Of a stretch of DNA of 21,646 nucleotides, positions 13,609 to 20,383 are shown piece by piece. A program made the position numbers and the translations under genes. This DNA is from Syntrophorhabdus sp. PtaB.Bin184 (lineage in GTDB: Bacteria > Desulfobacterota > Syntrophorhabdia > Syntrophorhabdales > Syntrophorhabdaceae): positions 1 through 21,646 of the forward strand of contig MVQQ01000196.1 in NCBI GenBank assembly GCA_002067555.1. The letters run 5' to 3'. Positions within the stretch are counted from its first letter, which is position 1. Each line of letters begins with the position of its first letter. Under the pieces are notes generated by a model. That model was not told where the DNA came from. It saw only the letters and a program-made list of their open reading frames with translations, and ran no database searches.

Positions 13609-14970
13609 TCATTTCAACTTTGGATACTTCTCCAGGCTGCGGAGGAGCTCTGTTATCTCGCTGTCGGGCATCGCGTAATCCTGGAGTTTGCCCGACATGA
13701 AGGCGTCATAGGAAGGCAGGTCTATGATACCGTGGCCACTGAAGTTCATGAGGATGACCTTTTCCCTGCCTTCTTCCTTCGCCCTTTTCGCCTCATCGAT
13801 GGCACATGCAATGGCGTGGTTCGTCTCGGGCGCCGGGATGAACCCCTCCGTCCGGGCAAAGATGACGCCCGCCGAGAACGTCTCAATCTGATTATATGCC
13901 CGCGCCTCGATGAGGCCGTCGGCAAAGACCTTGCTGACAAGGGGGGCCATGCCGTGATAGCGCAGGCCTCCCGCGTGTATCGGGGCGGGAACGAAACCGT
14001 GCCCGATGGAGTACATGGGCAGAAGCGGCGTCATCCCCGCGGTGTCTCCGAAATCGTAAACATACCGGCCCCGTGTGAGCGTCGGACAGGAGGTGGGCTC
14101 CGTCGCCACGATCCGTATCTCTTTCCCGTGGATCTTGTCGCGAATGAAAGGAAAGGCGATACCGGCAAAGTTGCTGCCGCCGCCCGCGCACCCGATGACG
14201 ACATCGGGGTACTCTCCCGCGAGCTCGAGCTGCCGCTGTGCCTCGAGACCGATCACCGATTGATGGAGAAGGACATGGTTAAGAACGCTGCCCAGGGAGT
14301 ATTTCGTGTTCTCGGAGGTCACCGCGTCCTCGATGGCCTCGCTGATCGCCATTCCCAGGCTCCCCGGATGGTCCGGTTTCCCTTCGAGGAAGGTGCGTCC
14401 CGCCTTCGTATCGGGGCTCGGGCTGGGAACGCATTTCCCTCCCCAGGCCTCCATCATGATGCGCCTGTATGGTTTCTGGTTGAAGCTCACCCGCACCATG
14501 TAGATCTTCAGTTCCATGCCGAACTGGTTGCAGGCGAAGGCCAGGGCGCTCCCCCACTGCCCGGCTCCCGTCTCAGTGGTGAGCCTTTTGATGCCGGCCT
14601 CCTTGTTGTAGTACGCCTGTGCAACAGCGGTGTTGGGCTTGTGGCTTCCCGGCGGGCTGACCCCCTCGTTCTTGAAATAGATATGGGCAGGCGTATCGAG
14701 AAATTTCTCCAATCCGGTAGCCCGGACAAGGGGCGTCGGTCTCCACATGAGGAGTCTTTCCATGACCTCGTCGGGAATGTCTATGAACCTCTCCGTGCTC
14801 ACCTCCTGCTCGATGAGGTTCATGGGGAAGATGGCCTCGAGCATATCCGGCGTTACGGGCTCTCCCGTCTCCGGGTTGAGCGGCGGCGGCAGGGGCGTCG
14901 CGAGGTCCGCCTGAATATTGTACCAGGCCCGCGGCATGTCCTTTTCACTGAGGAATATTTTCTTTTCCAT
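13609..14970 (-). CDS. trpB2: Tryptophan synthase beta chain, TrpB2 type
   Basis: A 453-residue PLP enzyme that joins indole and L-serine to make tryptophan. It has the TrpB2 form: a longer N-terminus (AWYNIQADLATPLPPPLNPETGEPV) and WRPTPLVRATGLEKFL. Visible catalytic parts are the PLP lysine in SPPGSHKPNT (K111), the catalytic Glu in TTETGAGQWG (E134), the phosphate loop CAGGGSNF (261-268) and the C-terminal NFSGHGIIDL. No trpA is adjacent, as is common for TrpB2, which may act on free indole. I choose ATG 14970, with AAGGAGG six bases upstream; the frame continues to 15069 but only through the leader hairpins. Expression is probably controlled by the Trp attenuator just upstream. Confidence 0.95.
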   Translation of the reverse strand: MEKKIFLSEKDMPRAWYNIQADLATPLPPPLNPETGEPVTPDMLEAIFPMNLIEQEVSTERFIDIPDEVMERLLMWRPTPLVRATGLEKFLDTPAHIYFKNEGVSPPGSHKPNTAVAQAYYNKEAGIKRLTTETGAGQWGSALAFACNQFGMELKIYMVRVSFNQKPYRRIMMEAWGGKCVPSPSPDTKAGRTFLEGKPDHPGSLGMAISEAIEDAVTSENTKYSLGSVLNHVLLHQSVIGLEAQRQLELAGEYPDVVIGCAGGGSNFAGIAFPFIRDKIHGKEIRIVATEPTSCPTLTRGRYVYDFGDTAGMTPLLPMYSIGHGFVPAPIHAGGLRYHGMAPLVSKVFADGLIEARAYNQIETFSAGVIFARTEGFIPAPETNHAIACAIDEAKRAKEEGREKVILMNFSGHGIIDLPSYDAFMSGKLQDYAMPDSEITELLRSLEKYPKLK

Positions 14971-14995
14971 GATGTCCTCCTTTTTTTTCAGTAAC

Positions 14996-15033
14996 GAAAA
15001 GGGCCATGAGCTTGTCTGCCCATGGCCCTTTTC
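14996..15033 (-). terminator. Second terminator-like hairpin of the trpB2 leader
   Basis: A 13-base perfect stem, GAAAAGGGCCATG with CATGGCCCTTTTC, separated by 12 bases. The GC-rich core (GGGCCATG/CATGGCCC) is followed by TTTTC and GTT, so it resembles an intrinsic terminator with the U-tract paired to an A-tract. Its 5' arm contains GGCCATGG, which could also pair with CCATGGCC of the preceding hairpin. It ends 26 bases before the trpB2 ATG. Confidence 0.6.
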
Positions 15034-15074
15034 AAATAAAACGGCCATGGACGGTGTGAAACCGTCCATGGCCG
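15034..15074 (-). terminator. Intrinsic terminator (attenuator) in the trpB2 leader
   Basis: A perfect 14-bp stem, CGGCCATGGACGGT (15074-15061) with ACCGTCCATGGCCG (15055-15042), around a five-base TTCAC loop, followed directly by TTTTATTT (15041-15034). This is a strong rho-independent terminator placed before trpB2. Bases 15053-15065 of loop and stem can pair instead with 15082-15094, which would undo it. Confidence 0.88.
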
Positions 15075-15094
15075 GAAAATTACGGTCTCACACC
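15053..15094 (-). promoter_or_regulatory. Antiterminator pairing competing with the trpB2 attenuator
   Basis: GGTGTGAGACCGT (15094-15082) can pair with ACGGTTTCACACC (15065-15053) over 13 positions, with one G-U pair. The second segment takes five bases of the terminator 5' arm, its whole loop and three bases of the 3' arm, so the two structures exclude each other. The first segment begins at the last base of the leader-peptide stop codon: a ribosome at the stop would cover it, and one stalled at the Trp codons would not. The pairing is visible in sequence; the regulatory reading is inference from known trp leaders. Confidence 0.72.
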
Positions 15095-15141
15095 TACAAT
15101 TTCCGCCGCCACCACCAGTTGTTTGTCGCTGTGTTCGTCAT
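15094..15141 (-). CDS. Trp-rich leader peptide of trpB2 (trpL-like)
   Basis: A 15-codon ORF, MTNTATNNWWWRRKL, from ATG 15141 to TAG 15094, too short for ordinary gene calling. It holds three consecutive TGG codons (15117-15109) in a leader with terminator and antiterminator structures, just upstream of a tryptophan synthase gene. This is the classical composition of a trp attenuation leader peptide. No Shine-Dalgarno sequence is visible, and the predicted transcription start lies only a few bases before the ATG, so the peptide may be translated from a leaderless mRNA. Confidence 0.82.
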   Translation of the reverse strand: MTNTATNNWWWRRKL

Positions 15142-15150
15142 AATGAGGCT

Positions 15151-15179
15151 TTATAACATGGGGGAAACGGAAAAGTCAA
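15151..15179 (-). promoter_or_regulatory. Promoter of the trpB2 attenuator transcript
   Basis: On the minus strand TTGACT (15179-15174) and TTATAA (15156-15151) are separated by exactly 17 bases. These are close matches to the sigma-70 hexamers. The predicted start, near 15144-15143, is two to three bases before the leader-peptide ATG at 15141. No repressor site is evident. Confidence 0.75.
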
Positions 15180-15245
15180 TAGCGAAGGCGGGGAGGAGAG
15201 GATAGGGAGGAGGAAGGAAGGGGGAAGGGGAAAGCGACCGGGAGA

Positions 15246-15417
15246 GGATAGGACGAATGGGAAAATAGGACCAATAAGACCGATAGGACGCTTAGGACCA
15301 ATAGGACGGATCGATTGTCCTCTGTGGGCGGCAATTGCACTTCGATAGTCCTATAAGTCCTATCTTGTCCTATAGGTCCAATATGTCCTATAGGTCCTAT
15401 TCTCCTATTCATCCTAT
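15246..15417. repeat. Nine-base tandem repeat arrays in inverted orientation (trpB2/fsa intergenic region)
   Basis: The left array (15246-15309) has units such as GACCAATAA, GACCGATAG, GACGCTTAG, GACCAATAG. The right array (about 15345-15417) has CCTATAAGT, CCTATCTTG, TCCTATAGG, TCCAATATG, TCCTATAGG. The arms are imperfectly complementary around about 35 unique bases. A purine-rich stretch (15187-15236) adjoins the left array. The region lies between divergent promoters for trpB2 and fsa and contains no credible gene. A 78-codon frame across it only translates the repeat (I-G-P-I-G). Confidence 0.8.
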
Positions 15418-15447
15418 CAATCTGGCCCCCTCCCCTATTCCTTGTTC

Positions 15448-15477
15448 TTTACTCTTTGGCCCCAGGTCGTGTATACT
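15448..15477 (+). promoter_or_regulatory. Putative promoter of the fsa-like gene
   Basis: TTTACT (15448-15453) and TATACT (15472-15477) are spaced by 18 bases, 42 bases before the ATG at 15520. The -10 matches the consensus at five of six positions; the -35 is weaker. Confidence 0.5.
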
Positions 15478-15519
15478 CTTACAGTTTTTACATCCACCAT
15501 CACATTCGGAGGTCAGGAA

Positions 15520-16164
15520 ATGAAATTCTTTATAGATACGGCGAATATCGACGAGATCAGGAAGGGCATGGAGATGGGACTCGTCGACGGCGTTACCACA
15601 AATCCGTCACTTCTCGCGAAAGAGAAAAAGGACCCCGACGCCGTGCTCCGCGAGATACTTCAGACCGTTCCCGGGCCCGTCAGCCTGGAGGTCATATCGA
15701 CCACGGCGGAAGGCATGTGCGAGGAGGCGCGGAAACTGGCCGCCCTGGGGGAGAACGCCGTCATCAAGATACCCATGACAGAACAGGGGATCCGGGCCGT
15801 CAGGACGCTGACCGACGAGGGCATAAAGACGAATGTTACCCTCATCTTTCAACCCGTTCAGGCCCTCATTGCCGCGAAGGCAGGCGCCACGTTCGTGAGC
15901 CCCTTCATCGGCAGGCTCGACGATATCTCCCAGAGGGGCATGGAGATAGTCGAGAACATCGTTACCATATTCTACAATTATGCCTTTGAGACAGAGGTCA
16001 TCGTCGCGAGCATACGCAATCCCATGCATGTCCTCGATGCCGCCCTTGTCGGCGCCGATATCGCCACCATCCCCTTCAACGTCCTCAAGCAGCTCATGAA
16101 CCATCCCCTGACGGACATCGGCCTGCAGAAATTCCTCAAGGACTGGGAGGGCATCAAGAAATAG
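15520..16164 (+). CDS. fsa: Fructose-6-phosphate aldolase / small transaldolase
   Basis: A 214-residue TIM-barrel protein of the small transaldolase (TalC/FSA) subfamily. It has FIDTANIDEIR (4-14, with Asp 6), GVTTNPSLLAKE (24-35), the Schiff-base lysine in AVIKIPMTEQG (K83), TNVTLIF near 110, SPFIGRLDD and ASIRNP. It would cleave or form fructose 6-phosphate, or transfer a dihydroxyacetone unit, in sugar phosphate metabolism. Sequence alone does not separate aldolase from transaldolase activity. The chosen ATG has GGAGG upstream, and the family starts here; an in-frame extension to 15442 lies in the promoter region. Its 3' end overlaps the stop of the convergent kinase gene by 11 bases. Confidence 0.93.
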   Translation: MKFFIDTANIDEIRKGMEMGLVDGVTTNPSLLAKEKKDPDAVLREILQTVPGPVSLEVISTTAEGMCEEARKLAALGENAVIKIPMTEQGIRAVRTLTDEGIKTNVTLIFQPVQALIAAKAGATFVSPFIGRLDDISQRGMEIVENIVTIFYNYAFETEVIVASIRNPMHVLDAALVGADIATIPFNVLKQLMNHPLTDIGLQKFLKDWEGIKK

Positions 16165-19100
16165 GGGTTTCTCCGTCGAGCATCTCCCTGACCTTTTTCA
16201 GAAGGTCCCGGGGCAGAATGGGCTTCGCGATGTACTCTATCGTCTCGTCAAGGATGCCCTTCTGGTGGATGATGTCATCGGTGTAGCCGCTCATGAAAAG
16301 CACCCTGATATTGGGATCGATGGATCTCAGCCTGTCATAGGCCTCTTTGCCGTTCATCTTCGGCATGACGACATCGAGAATGACGAGGTCCGCCTGGCAC
16401 TGCTTTTGTGTTTCGAGGGCGTCGAGGCCGTCCACCGCCTCGAAGACCCTGTAGCCCTGCTCCGAAAGAACGGTGCACAAGAGGCTCCTCAGCTCCTCGT
16501 TGTCTTCCACGACAAGTATCTTCTCGCTGCCTCTCGGGCTGTCGTTAGTCGTCTCCGCCTCTTCGTCGGGACAGGCCTCGACTACGGGCAGGAACACCTC
16601 GAAGGTCGTTCCGTGACCCGGTTCACTGGCAACACGGATGGTGCCGTTGTGCTGCTCTACTATCCCGTAGACTATAGCGAGACCCAGCCCGGTCCCCTTG
16701 CCTGACTCCTTTGTCGTGAAAAAGGGCTCGAAGACCTTCTCCCTCGTCCTCGCGTCCATGCCGATACCTGTGTCGGAGACGGAGATGCAGGCGAACCGGT
16801 CCTCCTGCCCCCCCTCGTTCCCATCGACACCGTGTGCCCTTCTCGTTCTGATCGTGAGGGTGCCTCCCGCGGGCATCGCGTCCCGGGCGTTGGCCACAAG
16901 GTTCATAAGGACCTGGTCCATCTGGACAAGATCGGCCATCACGACAAGGGAACCCGCGCACAGTTCCGTCCTGAGGACGATGTCCTCGGTGATGAGCCGG
17001 GCAAGCAGCTTCTTCGTTCCCATGATCGCCGCGTTGACATCCAGCGGTTTCGGGTCGATAATCTGCTTCCTGCTGAAGGCAAGGAGACTCTGGGTAAGGA
17101 TGGCCGCCTTGCCTGACGACGCGACGATCTGGTCGACATATTTGCGGACGGGATCGTCGGGCGGGAGTTTGATCTGAACGAGGTTCGAATAGCCGATGAT
17201 GGCACTGAGAATGTTGTTGAAATCATGGGCTATCCCGCCGGCGAGCTGTCCTATGACCTCCATCTTCTGAGACTGATGCAGCTGTGATTCAAGCTGGATC
17301 TGTCTCGTGACGTCCCGGTTGAGGGAGATGTACCCCGTTATCGCGCCCGAGGAATCGACGAGGGGGCCGACGGTGGATTCCTCGTGGATGAAGGTCCCGT
17401 CCTTTCTCCTGTTGACGATGGTACCCGTCCAGACCTTGCCGGCCCGGATCGTCTCCCAAAGGCTCTCGTAGAACTCTTGGTCGTGGAGCCCGCTCACGAG
17501 GAAATCAGGTTTCCTTCCTATCACCTCCTCACGGACATACCCCGTGACGGACTCGAAGGCGGGATTGACATATTCAATGATACCGTCGGCATCGGTGATC
17601 AGGATGTCCTCCGCCGCCTGCTCGATGGCCGTGACGAGACGCCGGATCTGGGCCTCGGCCTTTCTCCTCTCCGTTATGTCCCGCACGATCACGAGGAGGT
17701 AGGCCTCGTTGTTCACGTCAAAACGGCTCAGGTTGACCTCCGCATCGAAATACCCGCTGCCGTCGAAGACCCTGTTGCGCCACTCGAAGAATTGCGGTCT
17801 GCCGGACATGGCGAGGCGCACCTTCTCGTTTGCCTTATCAACGGAAGGGATGCCGTCGGGCTGGACCTCGGGCGAGAGCGCGTGGGGCTCCTTCCCCAGA
17901 ATGTCCTCTTTCGCGCACTTCATCAGTTCCAGCGTCCGTGAGTTACAGTCCATGTAAACACCGTCCTTGAGGACAAGGACCGCATCGGGAGAGAACTCGA
18001 AGAGCGCCCGGTAGCGTACCTCGCTTTCGCGCAGGGCCTCCGCCGCCATCTTTCGCTCCGTGATGTCCCTGAGTATCCCTTCCCGGCCCGCTATATTCCC
18101 GTCGTCATCATAGAAATAATGGGTGGTGATTGAAACGTACAGCGTCGTGCCGTCCTTGCGTTTGAGGAGCGCCTCGTAATCGTTCAAGCGGTCCCGGTCC
18201 TTCAGTTCGTCGATCATCCTGTAGAGGTCCCGGGGATCGTTCCAGAACGCCTCCATGGGCAAACCCAGCATCTCATCGACGGAACCGTAATGCAACATCC
18301 TCGCACCGGCCGGGTTTATCATGATCATGGTCCCCTTCGTGTCGAACCTGTAGAAGACGTCCTGTATCTTTTCGATTATGTTGCGGTAGAGCTTCTCGCT
18401 CTCCTTAAGGGCCCGGGCCGTCCTGATGCGCTCCGTTATGTCCGTTACGACGGCGATGTAGCTGTCGCCCGTCGTCTTTGCCACCTGGAAGAGGAGCTCT
18501 ATCACGGTGCCGTCCTTGCGGACCCACCTCGATTCCTCCTGCCCCTTGAGGTATATCTCGCGTCCCACCCTTTCGTACTCCTCGTCATCGGGATAGAGGA
18601 ACCGGGAATCATGCCCCACAAGCTCGTCTTCACTGTAGCCCGTGATGGAACACATCGCGTCGTTGACCCATTCAAATATCCTTCCCCTGATCTTCACGAT
18701 ACCGCTCGGAGAGGCCGAGAGGATCCCCGACAGCGTCTCCTGCGATGCGAGGAGCTCCAGTTCTCTCGCCCTGAGCTTGAGCGACGTGCGCCTCAAACGC
18801 GCCAGGCTCACCGCCAGAACGGCGATGAATGCGAGGAGAACGACCACCACCGCGATGGAGGCCACTATTGTACTCCTGTTCTGTTCGAGAAAGGATGGCG
18901 GTTTGTTGAGAACAACGCTCCCTGAAGGGAGCACATTTTCGGTGACCCCGTGCTCCTTGAGCTCCGCGTGATCGAACACGAACCGGTTCGGGCTCTCGAT
19001 CACCCGGGGAAGGTCCCCGGGGCGTTTGCCATCCAGTATCTGCCGCGCCAGGAGTCCCGCGGCCCTGCCCTGACTGAAACCGGAGACGCATTTCCCTCCA

Positions 19101-19951
19101 AGGAGCCCTTTGCCCACGAGAGAACTCGAGCGGCCGAAGACCGGGACTGGCGACAGTTTCATAACCTTCGAAGCCTCCACAGCGGAGACGGGTCTGCCCT
19201 CCCCATCCTGCCACAGTGATATGAAAAAGACGATGCTGTCCCGGGGCAAAGCGGGCATGACCTGAAGGATCCGCGCATAGGAGAGATTGCCCAGCGTTTC
19301 CACCGCCACCCGGGGATAACCGGCCTTTATTATCCGCGTCAGCTCTTCAAAGCGTTTCAGATTTTCTTTCGTCCGGTCATGCATGACGTAGACCGTTCGC
19401 GTCTTCGGCCTCACCCGAAAGGCAAACGCCAGCGTTTCCTCGAAATCATCCTCTTCGATCACACCGACGACATTGTCCCGCCCGGCGACAAGGTCCCCGC
19501 TGAACCGGTTGACCCCGCAGAACACGATGGGAGCATACCCGAACAGCTCTTTCTGATGGGACAGGGCAAACCGAAAGGCGTTGTCATCGGAGACAAGGAC
19601 AACATCAAAACGGACGGACGCGAACTTCATCGCGTAGATGTCGCGAAGTTTGCGGAGATATCCGGCGGTCTCCGTCTTCTTCGTGTCCATGTACTCCACG
19701 TGCACGCCAAGGTCCTCGCGCCCCTGCAAGGCCGATATGTAGCCTTCCATTATGGTCTCGGTCCAATCTGTCCTGTGGTAGGAGTGGAGAAAGAGTGCCG
19801 TCTTGTGGCGCTCCGCCGCGAATGCGCAGCATGCGCCGGTGAAGAGAAGGAACGAGAGGACTGCGAGTATTGCCGTCCCTGCCGGGTTGGTTACCCGCCT
19901 CTTTTCCTTCCGCTGGAGGCCATTACCTGCCGCGCCTGATGTGATGCTCAT
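16154..19951 (-). CDS. Hybrid sensor histidine kinase with ABC-substrate-binding-like sensor, four PAS domains and receiver
   Basis: A 1265-residue membrane kinase. Residues 24-46 are an export signal (ILAVLSFLLFTGACCAFAAE). Residues 48-350 form a two-lobed periplasmic sensor of the ABC_sub_bind type (LFLHSYHRTDWTETIMEGYISAL, DVVLVSDDNAFRFAL, PIVFCGVNRF, GFSQGRAAGLLARQILDG). A membrane helix lies at about 361-385. Four PAS domains follow at about 405-510, 520-632, 645-762 and 770-885. Next come HisKA with His 909 (GIAHDFNN), the N box (NLVANARDA, N1021), G boxes DTGIGM (1060-1065) and GKGTGLGLA (1085-1093), and a receiver domain with E1149/D1150, phospho-Asp 1193 (ILDVVMPKMN) and K1243. The ligand is unknown. 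I choose ATG 19951 because the signal sequence follows it; no good ribosome-binding site is visible and the frame is open to 20131. Confidence 0.9.
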   Translation of the reverse strand: MSITSGAAGNGLQRKEKRRVTNPAGTAILAVLSFLLFTGACCAFAAERHKTALFLHSYHRTDWTETIMEGYISALQGREDLGVHVEYMDTKKTETAGYLRKLRDIYAMKFASVRFDVVLVSDDNAFRFALSHQKELFGYAPIVFCGVNRFSGDLVAGRDNVVGVIEEDDFEETLAFAFRVRPKTRTVYVMHDRTKENLKRFEELTRIIKAGYPRVAVETLGNLSYARILQVMPALPRDSIVFFISLWQDGEGRPVSAVEASKVMKLSPVPVFGRSSSLVGKGLLGGKCVSGFSQGRAAGLLARQILDGKRPGDLPRVIESPNRFVFDHAELKEHGVTENVLPSGSVVLNKPPSFLEQNRSTIVASIAVVVVLLAFIAVLAVSLARLRRTSLKLRARELELLASQETLSGILSASPSGIVKIRGRIFEWVNDAMCSITGYSEDELVGHDSRFLYPDDEEYERVGREIYLKGQEESRWVRKDGTVIELLFQVAKTTGDSYIAVVTDITERIRTARALKESEKLYRNIIEKIQDVFYRFDTKGTMIMINPAGARMLHYGSVDEMLGLPMEAFWNDPRDLYRMIDELKDRDRLNDYEALLKRKDGTTLYVSITTHYFYDDDGNIAGREGILRDITERKMAAEALRESEVRYRALFEFSPDAVLVLKDGVYMDCNSRTLELMKCAKEDILGKEPHALSPEVQPDGIPSVDKANEKVRLAMSGRPQFFEWRNRVFDGSGYFDAEVNLSRFDVNNEAYLLVIVRDITERRKAEAQIRRLVTAIEQAAEDILITDADGIIEYVNPAFESVTGYVREEVIGRKPDFLVSGLHDQEFYESLWETIRAGKVWTGTIVNRRKDGTFIHEESTVGPLVDSSGAITGYISLNRDVTRQIQLESQLHQSQKMEVIGQLAGGIAHDFNNILSAIIGYSNLVQIKLPPDDPVRKYVDQIVASSGKAAILTQSLLAFSRKQIIDPKPLDVNAAIMGTKKLLARLITEDIVLRTELCAGSLVVMADLVQMDQVLMNLVANARDAMPAGGTLTIRTRRAHGVDGNEGGQEDRFACISVSDTGIGMDARTREKVFEPFFTTKESGKGTGLGLAIVYGIVEQHNGTIRVASEPGHGTTFEVFLPVVEACPDEEAETTNDSPRGSEKILVVEDNEELRSLLCTVLSEQGYRVFEAVDGLDALETQKQCQADLVILDVVMPKMNGKEAYDRLRSIDPNIRVLFMSGYTDDIIHQKGILDETIEYIAKPILPRDLLKKVREMLDGETPIS

Positions 19952-20383
19952 GCGTTGAGATACTCGCGTAATCCTGTTCCTCAATGAACAATTTACGATC
20001 ACGGCCGCGGATCGTTTCTCATGCCCTGCAAAGCAGCACTCTGAAGCGATGCTGTGAACAAACCTTATGATACTTGTCGGCACTTCCGCAAGAGAAATTA
20101 ACACATTCATCCCGGAGAAAGGCTTACACATTAACAGTGTTGCCGGGTTAACAGAAGCGGGAAACGAGACCGGTTAAAGTGGGGATGGAACCGGGCTTGC
20201 ATTTTTACAGATGACAACGTACCATAGTTCTTAAGCGGGGGTTGCAACAGCGGGTGAACGGCCGGGAGAAGCAACGCGAAACAATGCTCTCATCGTCCAT
20301 GGCAGGATTCTGATCTGAAACACAAGGATACCTGCACCGTCGCTTTATTGAAGCGCGTTGGATTCCAATCCGGAGGTGGAATA
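19952..20383. other. Divergent intergenic region between hybrid kinase and MFS transporter
   Basis: There are 432 bases without a convincing gene. The kinase frame stays open to 20131 but encodes no recognisable domain. Direct copies of TTAACAG occur at 20131-20137 and 20148-20154, and GGTTAA recurs at 20172-20177. These could be operator half-sites. A weak plus-strand promoter-like pair, TTGCAT (20197-20202) and TACCAT (20220-20225) with a 17-base spacer, is the best candidate for the transporter. I see no clear promoter for the kinase. Confidence 0.4.

Noticed and set aside
13732..14994. 420-codon plus-strand frame opposite trpB2
   Set aside because: trpB2 motifs are continuous on the minus strand; this is a shadow frame that also runs into the trpB2 leader.
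14971..15069. N-terminal extension of trpB2 to 15069
   Set aside because: The added codons are the two leader hairpins; AAGGAGG and the family start both support ATG 14970.
15176..15412. 78-codon frame with repeated I-G-P-I-G / L-S-V-L-L-V-L
   Set aside because: It only translates the nine-base repeat arrays, and its start lies inside them with no ribosome-binding site.
20052..20120. Sigma-54 promoter near GGCACTTCCGCAAG
   Set aside because: The GG and GC elements are separated by seven bases instead of the required ten.
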